Below, piece by piece: positions 1 through 8,203 of a DNA stretch of 58,416 bases (its first letter is position 1; each line of letters starts with the position of its first letter). The stretch spans positions 1-58,416 of the forward strand of contig NZ_FPAH01000015.1 of assembly GCF_900116345.1 (NCBI RefSeq). The letters run 5' to 3'. This DNA is from Succinivibrio dextrinosolvens (GTDB lineage Bacteria; Pseudomonadota; Gammaproteobacteria; Enterobacterales; Succinivibrionaceae). The translations under genes and the position numbers were made by a program. A model generated the notes under the pieces. That model was not told the DNA's origin. It made no database searches and worked only from the letters and a program-made list of their open reading frames with translations.

Positions 1-2
1 AA

Positions 3-938
3 TGGGCTTTAAACCGTGGCCGTTCCCTGGCTTTAGAGCCAATCAGAGAAGATGAAAATCCTGAGAAGGTATATGCTGAAATTGAACGTACCGGATGGAG
101 AACAGAAGGCAGCAGCAGAGTATTCTCCCTGGATGATATTGATGAGGATGATCCGGAAAACTACAACCGAATTTTTTATAAGGAGAAATATGTAATCATT
201 ACTCCTTCTGGAAATTCAAAAAATAAGGGAAAGACTTTAGAAGAAAGACTGATTGTAACCTACTCAATCAAGTACAAGCATTTCATGCAGCATAAACGAC
301 TGCTTACATTGAATAAAGCCAGTCGTATGATTGCTGCGAAAAACAGCAAAAAGATAGATTTAAAGGTTTCTGATAATGTCAGAAAATTCATTAAGACTTC
401 TACCGTTGACTCTAAAGGTAAAGCCATTACCGACAGCGCTAACAGGTATTCTCTGGATGAGGCTGCAATCATAGAAGATTCAAGATACGATGGATTCTAT
501 GCTGTAAGTACCAATATCAGTCCTGAAGTTATGCCGGTTAAAGAAATTATTACTGTAAACAAAGGCAGATGGGAAATTGAAGAATCATTCATGATTATGA
601 AAACTGAGATGCGATCACGTCCTGTCTATCTGCAGAACAGTGAACGAATCAAAGCCCATTTCACAACCTGCTTTATGGCTCTGCAGGTTCTTAGAATACT
701 TGAGCAGAAACTAAACGAGAAGATGGGAAGGATTATCCCTATTCAGCAGCTAATCTCAACACTGCGCAAAATGCAGATCACCTCAATCGACAAGTACTAC
801 ACAGGCACCTATACCAGAACTGATATTACTGATGGTTTATATGATTTGATGGGAATGAGATTTGACTGTGAACTACTCACAAAAGGAAAAATTGAGACCG
901 CTAAAAAAATTTCAAAAAAAGTTTTAAAAAATTTATAA
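3..938 (+). mobile_element. IS1634-type transposase, 5'-truncated by the window edge
   Basis: The reading frame is open from base 3, without a start, to the stop at 938, so about 311 C-terminal residues are visible. It is longer than the part beginning at the internal Met at 285. Sequence shows a YDGFYAVSTN segment (second acidic residue of a DDE transposase), then GRWEIEESFMIMKTEM and RPVYLQN..RIKAHF, the pattern around the third catalytic residue in IS4-superfamily, IS1634-type enzymes. Such enzymes cut and rejoin IS ends. No frameshift is seen in the visible part, so the copy may be intact. The N-terminus and left IS end lie outside the window. I could not identify the terminal inverted repeat on the right side. 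Confidence 0.85.
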
Positions 939-962
939 AGCCTCAAAAATATTGCTACTTTT

Positions 963-996
963 AAAGTTATTAACTCTTTGAAGTTAATAACTTTTT
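963..996 (+). terminator. AT-rich hairpin after the transposase
   Basis: A 13-bp perfect inverted repeat (963-975 with 982-994) has a 6-base loop and is followed by T residues. It lies 25 bp past the transposase stop. It probably ends the transposase transcript; it could instead be part of the IS end. The stem is mostly A/T, which makes it weaker than a usual intrinsic terminator. Confidence 0.5.
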
Positions 997-1167
997 AACT
1001 AAAACCTGTCAAAGACGAGTTGTATTTAAATGACAAATTGATTATTTTTTGGGAAAATTATTCAAAAATGTGGAAAGGATTACATTTGAAAAGAGAAAAC
1101 CAAACACCTTCTCCACGAAAATAATCGGTTATGTGAAGCAGGTCAAAGAAACAGATACAGAGAAATT

Positions 1168-1611
1168 CTAATCGATTTTCTTCTCAAAATTCTTTTTGGT
1201 CCAGTCTGAAAGTGAAGATGCTCTTCTCTGGGCGACACTCATCTGAGACTCTCTGGTAACAGTTCCATCTGAAGCCTGACCATGAGAGGATCTTTCTTTG
1301 ATGATTGCTTCGCCACGCTTACGGGCAAATTCCTGATTGAGCATGAACATGCGCTCTCTTTCCAGTTTTGATTTATTCTCTGAAAGGGAACTTATAATTG
1401 AGCTTTTTACTCGGTTTTCCATTTCCCGAGCAGTTTTGCTTTTCACGATATTACGATGAATCTCGACTCTGCGGTTATCGTATTCTTTGATGTAGGAAGC
1501 TGAAGGAGCCGCGTATTGTCTAGGATAGAGCCAAAGGCCAAGGCAGCTGATAAGGATCAGCAGAATCATATACAGCTTGACGAACTGTATAGTGTTGCGA
1601 CTGTATTTCAA
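1168..1611 (-). CDS. small single-pass membrane protein, unknown function
   Basis: 147 residues. I do not recognise the family. Residues about 10-28 form one hydrophobic helix (VKLYMILLILISCLGLWLY). A long charged, Arg/Lys/Glu-rich region follows and is probably helical or coiled coil, likely cytoplasmic or periplasmic with one anchor. The start is a TTG (1609-1611) preceded by AGGAG at 7 bases, which supports TTG over the internal ATG at residue 15. It lies 30 bp downstream of yciO on the same strand and may be cotranscribed with it. The 3' end is near the transposase remnant, so it could be a boundary gene. Confidence 0.6.
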   Translation of the reverse strand: MKYSRNTIQFVKLYMILLILISCLGLWLYPRQYAAPSASYIKEYDNRRVEIHRNIVKSKTAREMENRVKSSIISSLSENKSKLERERMFMLNQEFARKRGEAIIKERSSHGQASDGTVTRESQMSVAQRRASSLSDWTKKNFEKKID

Positions 1612-1641
1612 AACGGACTCCTAATATGTTCTAGTTCTTTA

Positions 1642-2265
1642 TCATTCAAACGGAGAAGTATCCCCTGCTCCGTATCTCTTAATGCTTGGCATGCTATCCT
1701 CAAAAACCACAACTGTGGTTGGATTTGGTGCCAGAACACCTCCATCAACTATCAGATCGGTTATTGAGCCGATTTCATCATTTATTGTTACAGGGTCAGA
1801 CTCTGCCAGCTCTCTGTCTGGAAGAATCAGGGTACTGCTCATAAGAGGCTCATCCAGCTCATCTAAAATCGCACTTAGAATTGCGTTATCAGGAACTCTG
1901 ATGCCAATGGTTTTCTTTTTTTCATTCATCAGTCTTCTTGGCACCTCTTTGGTAGCAGGAAGAATGAAGGTATATGCTCCAGGGGTATTGTTCTTCAGCA
2001 GTCTGAAAACAGTATTGTCCACCTTCGCATAGGTTGAGATTTCACTTAAATCTCTGCACAGCAGAGTAAAGTTATGATGCTTATCAACCTGTCTGATTCT
2101 GGCAATTCTCTCCATTGCTGATTTCTGTTCAAGCATACAGCATAAGGCATAAGCTGAATCAGTTGGCAGAACGGCAACACCACCATCTCTTAAAATCTGA
2201 CAAATCTGTTTTACAAATCTTACCTGAGGGTTATCAGGATGAATACTTATAAACTGCGCTGACAT
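1642..2265 (-). CDS. yciO: YciO, Sua5/YciO/YrdC-family protein
   Basis: 207 residues from the ATG at 2263-2265, chosen because a GGGGGA ribosome-binding site lies just upstream and because family members begin M-S-x-F-x-x-I-H-P-D-N-P. A longer frame to 2376 has no such support. PTDSAYAL (34-41), KNNTPGAYTFIL (91-102) and KKKTIGIRVP (117-126) are the nucleotide-binding signatures of the YrdC/Sua5 fold. Sua5/TsaC proteins make threonylcarbamoyl-AMP for tRNA t6A37. YciO is a paralogue whose own role is less clear, and it is closer to E. coli YciO than to TsaC along its whole length. In enterics yciO sits beside rnm; here rnm is about 5 kb away. Confidence 0.9.
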   Translation of the reverse strand: MSAQFISIHPDNPQVRFVKQICQILRDGGVAVLPTDSAYALCCMLEQKSAMERIARIRQVDKHHNFTLLCRDLSEISTYAKVDNTVFRLLKNNTPGAYTFILPATKEVPRRLMNEKKKTIGIRVPDNAILSAILDELDEPLMSSTLILPDRELAESDPVTINDEIGSITDLIVDGGVLAPNPTTVVVFEDSMPSIKRYGAGDTSPFE

Positions 2266-2508
2266 ATTCTTCCCCCTTGCATCAACACAATGAGAAATTG
2301 CTGTCATTTTCAATACGCCACAAGGCAGTATCAAATCCATTGAGAACACAAAGGTTCTGCAATGTTCAACATACACTCATCGCTGATGAATTTATTGTTT
2401 TTATATTTTTTGAGTCTGAAAACTCATTCGTTATTCACAAAAAAGATGATATCCCTTCATATAAAGAGAAATCATCTCTTGCATATATATCAGTATTTTA
2501 ACACATTT

Positions 2509-3918
2509 TTACTGATTATCGTCAGGATCATTCTGTAATGCAGGAGGCAACGATGCGGTTGACTCAACAACATCAGGAGAATTGTCCTCACCAAGGATAC
2601 TGTTATCAAAAGGATCGTTCTCATCAACCTTCTCAACAGGCTTTTCTACTGGTTTTTCATCAATAGAGGTAGATTTAACGATACTCTTCTCAAGAGTTTC
2701 CAGATCAACCTTAGACTTAATCTCAGGAACTGCTGGTTCCTCCTCAACAGATTCGTAATTGATCTCAAGCAGATCAAAAATCTGCTGCAGAGGAATTCGT
2801 TCCTGAGGGATTCTTGCTCTCTTGCCGAACACGCCGGCAGCAAGCATGTTGTAAAGCATGGATTCCTGAACAGTTAGAGCCATGGAGGAATTGAGCTCCT
2901 GAATTTCAATATCATCAAAAGACCACAGATCCTTGTTGGCATCGAAAACTTCCTTGTTCAGGGTCAGGCTTACAGCATTAGGGATATAAACACGAATGTT
3001 GTTTATAACCGCAAAAGACCTCATTTCAACACCTGAAATATAGGTTACCTGTGATCTTGAAACCCAAGGGATTTTGCAGATATCTGCAATATTTGAAGAA
3101 AGCACCAGAATAACCACACCAGGAATATCTGGAATTGAAAGAGCTGTAGCAAGATCATCAAATAAAAGAACCTTGCGAGGCTTGATATCCAGCTTGCTTA
3201 ACTCTCTGATAGGGATCCCGACATCTCTTAAACCGCCAACCTTGCTGCGCAGTACATTATCAAGGAAGATAGCTCTGATTGGCTGGGTTGGAGGAACCAG
3301 ACCAAGCTGCAGCACATCCTTGCGCATAGGGTTTAAATCCAGATAATCACGCAGGAAATTCAGAATCAGAACACGGTGTGACTCAAACCATTCTGTATCG
3401 ACACCGCGAACAGGAATCTGTCTAATCATCATGCCGGAATTGCGGTTCTGACACAGCCAGCGACAGACATCCACAAAGCGGACGAAATCAGCATCATCCA
3501 GACTTGTCAGATAATTGATGTTCTCCACACCGGAATCAATAAGATCAGGAAGCTTTAACTGAAGAGTATTCAGACGCATTTCAGCAGTATGATACTCAAC
3601 CAGATGACCTGCCCAGGTTGCAATCTGATCAATCTTTTCAAAGACCAGATGAATAGGAACCTCAATTGTACCGATCTCAGGATAGGTCTTTTCAATGAAA
3701 TCAACTTTTCCTGCAGTCAGTTCCTTGTGCCAGTCCTCACAGAAAGCTAAAAATTCATCCTTATTAGATAATACATCCTCATCTTTTGTAGGAGCACCAA
3801 GATAAATTCTTACAGGATCAACGGCTGATTTGGATTTTACAGAATCACTAAGCCAGTTAATTACCTTATTTCTATATAGTGCGTTTATTTCAGCACGGAT
3901 GCTGTTACGTGTCTTCAC
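2509..3918 (-). CDS. JetD-like (DUF3322/DUF2220) protein lacking Toprim catalytic residues
   Basis: 469 residues. Start is GTG (3916-3918) with GGGAG at 7 bases. The layout follows JetD of Wadjet plasmid-defence systems: IRQIPVRGVDTEWFESHR (165-182, family RELP-GV-TKFIE-H), LGLVPPTQPIRAIFLD (205-220), a beta strand before the first acidic site, then a V-Y-x-x-G-x-x-x-x-x-F-A-I-like segment and LW. Catalytic positions differ: the usual E-N-K is F-D-D (253-255), the usual Y-W-G-D-I-D-T-H-G is YISGVEMRS (293-301), and the usual L-M-D is LTL. The Toprim metal site therefore appears lost. The last ~80 residues are acidic, Pro-rich and probably disordered. No jetA, jetB or jetC is nearby, so this looks like an orphan or repurposed homologue. 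Confidence 0.7.
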   Translation of the reverse strand: MKTRNSIRAEINALYRNKVINWLSDSVKSKSAVDPVRIYLGAPTKDEDVLSNKDEFLAFCEDWHKELTAGKVDFIEKTYPEIGTIEVPIHLVFEKIDQIATWAGHLVEYHTAEMRLNTLQLKLPDLIDSGVENINYLTSLDDADFVRFVDVCRWLCQNRNSGMMIRQIPVRGVDTEWFESHRVLILNFLRDYLDLNPMRKDVLQLGLVPPTQPIRAIFLDNVLRSKVGGLRDVGIPIRELSKLDIKPRKVLLFDDLATALSIPDIPGVVILVLSSNIADICKIPWVSRSQVTYISGVEMRSFAVINNIRVYIPNAVSLTLNKEVFDANKDLWSFDDIEIQELNSSMALTVQESMLYNMLAAGVFGKRARIPQERIPLQQIFDLLEINYESVEEEPAVPEIKSKVDLETLEKSIVKSTSIDEKPVEKPVEKVDENDPFDNSILGEDNSPDVVESTASLPPALQNDPDDNQ

Positions 3919-4127
3919 AGTTTAGCTCCCTATACAAGTCACTTATTCTCACATAGATAATTATACAAATTTTACCTGTAACAAATTTGCGCTATATCAA
4001 GTAATTAAGAATTAATAGTGAAGGATTGGGACTTTTGTTACCTTTGTTATCTTTTGAAAACAAAGGAAAAAAGATAAAGAATAAGGTGAGAGCAATACAG
4101 AATCAGATAGGAAAATATGAATGGATA

Positions 4128-4616
4128 TTATTCAGACTTTTGTGCTTCAGCTTTCTTCTGAATACGTCTTTCCCTGAAAAAATCAGATAGCATTTTTGAG
4201 CATTCATCTGCAAGAATACCGCCGATACACTCTACACTGTGATTATGTCTTGGATCGGACATGACATTAAAAACACTGCCGCAGGCACCGGTTTTCAAAT
4301 CACTCGCACCGTAATATACCTTAGCGATTCTTGCGTGAATAATGGCACCCGAACACATGCAGCAGGGCTCTAAGGTTACATAGAGTGAAAGCCCCGGCAT
4401 TCTGTAATTATTAAGGATATTACCGGCATTACGGATTGCAACCATCTCAGCATGGGCAGAGGGGTCATTATCAGTAATTGAGCGGTTGTATCCTGTGGAG
4501 ATAACATTACCCTCAGCATCAGCTATAACACAGCCGACAGGAACCTCGCCTATTCTGTATGCCTCTTTAGCCATTTCCATGGCAAGACGCATCAGTTCTT
4601 CAGGTGTCTTCTGCAA
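4128..4616 (-). CDS. tadA: tRNA-specific adenosine deaminase TadA
   Basis: 162 residues. Deaminates adenosine 34 to inosine in the anticodon wobble position of tRNA-Arg(ACG), in the cytoplasm. The zinc site is complete: HAE (His55, Glu57 proton shuttle) and PCCMC (Cys85, Cys88). PVGCVI, followed by an N-x-x-I-x-x-x-DPSAHAE pattern, is typical. Length is normal for the family. It begins 5 bp after the dgkA stop, so dgkA and tadA form a leftward operon. A stem-loop (4041-4048 with 4059-4066) lies beyond its 3' end without a clear U-tract. Confidence 0.95.
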   Translation of the reverse strand: MQKTPEELMRLAMEMAKEAYRIGEVPVGCVIADAEGNVISTGYNRSITDNDPSAHAEMVAIRNAGNILNNYRMPGLSLYVTLEPCCMCSGAIIHARIAKVYYGASDLKTGACGSVFNVMSDPRHNHSVECIGGILADECSKMLSDFFRERRIQKKAEAQKSE

Positions 4617-4621
4617 TTTTA

Positions 4622-4996
4622 TTAAGCCACAAAACGCTGAACTATTATTGCGCCCCAGGTAAACAGGGTTACCCCCAAAGCAACAAATACAGCGGCTGAG
4701 CCTAAATCCTTTGCACGACCAGAAAGCTCGTGGAATTCAGAACCTATTCTGTCAACCACCGCTTCAACAGCAGAATTTAAAAGTTCGGTAATCACTACAA
4801 TCCATGGAGTAATCACTAAAAGAACAAGTTCAACAGCAGAGTTGAAGATAAAGAAAGCGGCGACAGTCATAATCGCAGCTAAAACCAGTTCCTGACGGAT
4901 TGCAGCCTCGTTTTCGATACCGGCCTTAAAGCCCTTCATGCTGTATTTATAAGCATTAAAAATTCTTACTAAACCTTTTTTCTGAACTTTTGCCAT
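4622..4996 (-). CDS. dgkA: diacylglycerol kinase
   Basis: 124 residues from the ATG at 4994-4996 (GGAG upstream); the 26 extra residues of the longer frame are not family-like. Small integral inner-membrane enzyme that phosphorylates diacylglycerol to phosphatidate, recycling lipid from membrane-derived oligosaccharide or LPS modification. Three transmembrane helices are visible. The active-site stretch TELLNSAVEAVVDR (70-83) with its two Glu and Asn, and GSEFHELSGRAKDLGSAA, match E. coli DgkA. It is first in a two-gene unit with tadA. Confidence 0.95.
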   Translation of the reverse strand: MAKVQKKGLVRIFNAYKYSMKGFKAGIENEAAIRQELVLAAIMTVAAFFIFNSAVELVLLVITPWIVVITELLNSAVEAVVDRIGSEFHELSGRAKDLGSAAVFVALGVTLFTWGAIIVQRFVA

Positions 4997-5280
4997 TTTC
5001 GATGTCTCCAAAAAAATCCGGACAATTATAGCACTTAAAGAGAAACAACAAGTCACTTTGAGTAGCCTCGGCAAAAAAAAGACTATAAAAAAAATAAGAT
5101 TCTTATCAATTTTTCTAAAATTCTTTTACCTAGATCAAGCAAATAAACTCTTTGATACTTAATAAATTAAGAAAATAACTATATAATTCTAATGAGAAAA
5201 GTATCGCTTATAACAATAAAGATATCGGAACGAACTTTTATACCGAATTCAATCAAGCACATGTTGGACTCAATACACAA

Positions 5281-7221
5281 ATGCAATTAAAGTCAAAGAT
5301 TATCGCTGCAATCACTGTATGTTTTGTAACCATAGGTACAGGACTGAGCGTATACAATCAAGAGGTTGTGTTGCCAAAGGCTGTCAGCACCCAGTTTGAC
5401 AACCAGAAAGACTACATTAAGGTTATCTATGATGCAGTTAAAAAACATGCATCAGCCATATCAGAGTCCGAGAATCAGAAATACGGTCCTTTCTTTTCAA
5501 AGATTAAAGACAGAGCATTTGATAAATTTCAGATTGATTCAAATAAGCAGGGCCTTCTGGATTATACCGCTTTCCCTTATTTTGCCCAGTCCAACGCAGA
5601 TGAGCAGTTCTTTGTAACCACTCAGGATATTCCGGATGAAGAGAACTGTCTTGATATGTTCAAGGTTCCAAAAAAGAGTCATGAGACAGTTTTAAATAAT
5701 CTTAAGGCTTTGAACGTCAATATTTCCTCCTACTGGTGCAAGATTGCCGAGAACAAAAAGTTCGTAGGCTACAGGCTTCACAACGATGCTGACAAGAATT
5801 TTATATACGTTAGAGTCATAGATGAGAATCTGGACTATAAGGAGCTGAATATCAATCAGTCTATCTCCAAGATTGATGTCTCAGAGATTATCAATGAGGA
5901 TTCAGTAAACTCCTTTGCTGTAATGGATCCAACAAAAAAAGTTCTTTTAAGCTCCACGGATAAATTCAGCAGTGATGAAATTCCAAATGAAATGTTTAAC
6001 GCTGCAAGAGAGAAAAATGAGATTCAGTTTGAAAGCAAATCCGATAAGGTTAAGCTTTTCACCCTGATTTATGATCCTGAATTTGATGTTTTTGTATCAG
6101 TTCAGACTCCAAAGGGTCTTTTAATCAAGCCTGCAATTACCGGAAACTTCATACTGGTTGGCCTGTGTCTTTTAGGTTTATTCGGACTTATTGGCTTTGC
6201 AATTAAGAATCTTGAGAATCTCAGAAAAGACATGAATGCAATCTCCAATAACATTGATGTAATCTCAACCAATATTCTTTCCGACCAGAGCAAGATGAAC
6301 GAAATCCTCTCAAAGGTCGACAAATCAAAGATTTCCTTTGAACCACTCTCTAAGATTGTAAGCTCCGTAGACGGACTCGGACATTCTATAGTTGACACCG
6401 TAAGCGGAAAGATTAAAGAGCTTGAGGAAAAAAATATTGAGGACTGCAAGAATGCAGCCAAGCTTGCCCGCATTGATCTTATTACCACTATGCATCGTGA
6501 TCTGATGCCAAGTGGAAAAGATATGCCAAATTCTAAATTTCTGGATATCGCCTCCTTTATCATGCCATCAAAGGAGAATCCATCTGATTTCTACGATGTA
6601 TTCAGAGTTGATCAGGATAATATCGGTATTGTCTTTGGCTCCTGCTCAAAATCAGATACTAAAACCATTAGTGCAATCAGCACCTGTACAACCTTTGTGC
6701 GCAATGCACTGGTTAATGATACCAGACTACCAGGTGAAACCCTTACAGCTCTTAACAAGCTGTTTGCCCTAAAGCCTACTGAAGATTTCAATATTTCAAT
6801 CTTTGTAATGATCCTAAGTGAGTTTACCGGTAACTTTATTTACTCTGTTGCAGGAAAGAAAACTCCTGTTCTGGTTCACCTTCACAAAGCTACAGTTTTA
6901 GAACCTAAGCTGATGCAGAGTGAACTGTGCTCCACCAAGGATACCGTCTATATCGACTCAAAGGGTAAATTCTCCTATCTTGATACTCTGGTATTTGTCG
7001 GCAAGGGAATTGATTCTGTTGTCAATGACAAGGATGAAGAGTTCGGAATGGAAAAGACTCTTGATATCTGTCAGCTCAAGTCAGATGAATCTGCCACTGA
7101 CCAGCTGATTGCCCTGTACAAGGCCTCAAAGGAATTTACAGGCGAAAGAGAGAATGACGTGGATATCTGCGCAATTCTGGTTAAAAAGAACGCTAATAAC
7201 AAGGAATTTGAAGAGGTGTAG
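5281..7221 (+). CDS. membrane sensor with degenerate SpoIIE/RsbU-type phosphatase domain
   Basis: 646 residues. An N-terminal hydrophobic segment (about 7-25) and a second helix (about 285-307, FILVGLCLLGLFGLIGFAI) enclose a ~260-residue presumed periplasmic sensing region. A HAMP-like or coiled linker follows, then a C-terminal PPM/SpoIIE-like domain (about 395-640). DFYDVF is retained, but the usual G-D-V-S metal motif reads GSCS, and the usual Y-T-D-G reads VGKG. The terminal D-D-I-T-like motif is NDVDICAI. Two of the usual metal-ligand aspartates therefore seem missing. By family it would dephosphorylate an anti-sigma-antagonist; here it may be a pseudophosphatase. No STAS or HATPase partner is next to it. 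The ribosome site is weak. Confidence 0.65.
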   Translation: MQLKSKIIAAITVCFVTIGTGLSVYNQEVVLPKAVSTQFDNQKDYIKVIYDAVKKHASAISESENQKYGPFFSKIKDRAFDKFQIDSNKQGLLDYTAFPYFAQSNADEQFFVTTQDIPDEENCLDMFKVPKKSHETVLNNLKALNVNISSYWCKIAENKKFVGYRLHNDADKNFIYVRVIDENLDYKELNINQSISKIDVSEIINEDSVNSFAVMDPTKKVLLSSTDKFSSDEIPNEMFNAAREKNEIQFESKSDKVKLFTLIYDPEFDVFVSVQTPKGLLIKPAITGNFILVGLCLLGLFGLIGFAIKNLENLRKDMNAISNNIDVISTNILSDQSKMNEILSKVDKSKISFEPLSKIVSSVDGLGHSIVDTVSGKIKELEEKNIEDCKNAAKLARIDLITTMHRDLMPSGKDMPNSKFLDIASFIMPSKENPSDFYDVFRVDQDNIGIVFGSCSKSDTKTISAISTCTTFVRNALVNDTRLPGETLTALNKLFALKPTEDFNISIFVMILSEFTGNFIYSVAGKKTPVLVHLHKATVLEPKLMQSELCSTKDTVYIDSKGKFSYLDTLVFVGKGIDSVVNDKDEEFGMEKTLDICQLKSDESATDQLIALYKASKEFTGERENDVDICAILVKKNANNKEFEEV

Positions 7222-7242
7222 GATTACATTTCTAATGAAAGT

Positions 7243-7272
7243 AAGGCTCTTGTATACACAGGAGCCTTTTTC
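7243..7272 (+). terminator. intrinsic terminator after the SpoIIE-like gene
   Basis: Stem AAGGCTC (7243-7249) with GAGCCTT (7262-7268), then a T-run. It lies 21 bp after the stop and before the convergent rnm gene. Confidence 0.8.
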
Positions 7273-7333
7273 ATTTAGACATAGCCTGAAGAAATGTCTT
7301 TTACTTTATGAAAAAGACTTTCCTGAGTTTGAA

Positions 7334-8203
7334 CTATGACACCTCAGGAAAATGATAGCTCAGAGCCTGAGGACAGTCCCAGACCTTCTTTAGATCTTTT
7401 GGAACTGAAAGTCCCAAGCCCAATTCTCTGAAAGGTCCTTCATTATGAAAATCAGAACCTAGAGAAGCCATAAAATCATACTTCTTACATAAGGAGGTCA
7501 TGTAGTTGAGATCATTTTGACTCATCTGAGAACAGCCGACCTCCATCGCCTCACCGCCACAGGATTTAAAATACTCCATCAGCTCGCGAAGCTTGGTATT
7601 GGTCATTTCATATCGACGGGGATGAGCCAATACAGCTATACCACCGGATGACTTTATAGCATCACAGGCTACCGAAATATCCGGCCACTGGGTTTTGACA
7701 TAACAGCTTTTCCCTTTTTTAAGATAATAGTTAAAAGCCTCATTGGTATCCTGTGCCCTGCCCATCTCTACAATATAGCGGGCGTAATTGCCTCGGGTTA
7801 TTGAGGCACCATCAGCAGCTCGTCTACGGCATTCCTCATAGGCATTGGCAAAGCCCTGTCGCTCCAGCTTCGCTCCAATCTGACGGGCTCGTTCTTCACG
7901 GAAAACCTTCTGCCCTTCAAGATACTTTGTAAGACTTTGAGATTCAATATCAATAAAAAGTCCGACAATATGGATCTGATAACCATTCCACATGGTAGAA
8001 AGCTCAGCTCCAGGAATAAGTTCAAGTCTGCCTTCGGCAGCTTCCTTGGCCTCTTTAATACCTAGAACAGTATCATGATCAGTTAAAGCCAGATGAGTTA
8101 AACCTCTATCTAAAGCTCTCTGTACCAGCTCTGAAGGAGATAGAGCTCCGTCTGATGCCTTTGAATGGGAATGGAGATCGATTTTAGAAAATACAGCCGG
8201 CAT
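7334..8203 (-). CDS. rnm: RNase AM (PHP-domain 5'-3' exoribonuclease; formerly YciV/TrpH)
   Basis: 289 residues. PHP-fold metalloenzyme that trims the 5' ends of ribosomal RNAs and degrades short RNA or 3',5'-bisphosphonucleotides. Metal ligands are visible in order: DLHSHS (His11, His13) and Asp18, LTDHD (Asp42, His43), PGAE (Glu67), LAHPRRY, and GSDFHNEG near the C-terminus. Length is standard. It is the last gene of rlmKL-uup-rnm; its ATG (8201-8203) abuts the uup stop with no spacer, indicating translational coupling. The shared theme with rlmKL and uup is ribosome biogenesis. The old name TrpH came from linkage to trp genes in E. coli; here trp genes are 30 kb away. Confidence 0.92.
   Translation of the reverse strand: MPAVFSKIDLHSHSKASDGALSPSELVQRALDRGLTHLALTDHDTVLGIKEAKEAAEGRLELIPGAELSTMWNGYQIHIVGLFIDIESQSLTKYLEGQKVFREERARQIGAKLERQGFANAYEECRRRAADGASITRGNYARYIVEMGRAQDTNEAFNYYLKKGKSCYVKTQWPDISVACDAIKSSGGIAVLAHPRRYEMTNTKLRELMEYFKSCGGEAMEVGCSQMSQNDLNYMTSLCKKYDFMASLGSDFHNEGPFRELGLGLSVPKDLKKVWDCPQALSYHFPEVS

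Noticed and set aside
2266-2376. Longer N-terminus for YciO
   Set aside because: The added residues do not resemble the family, and a GGGGGA ribosome site favours the ATG at 2263-2265.
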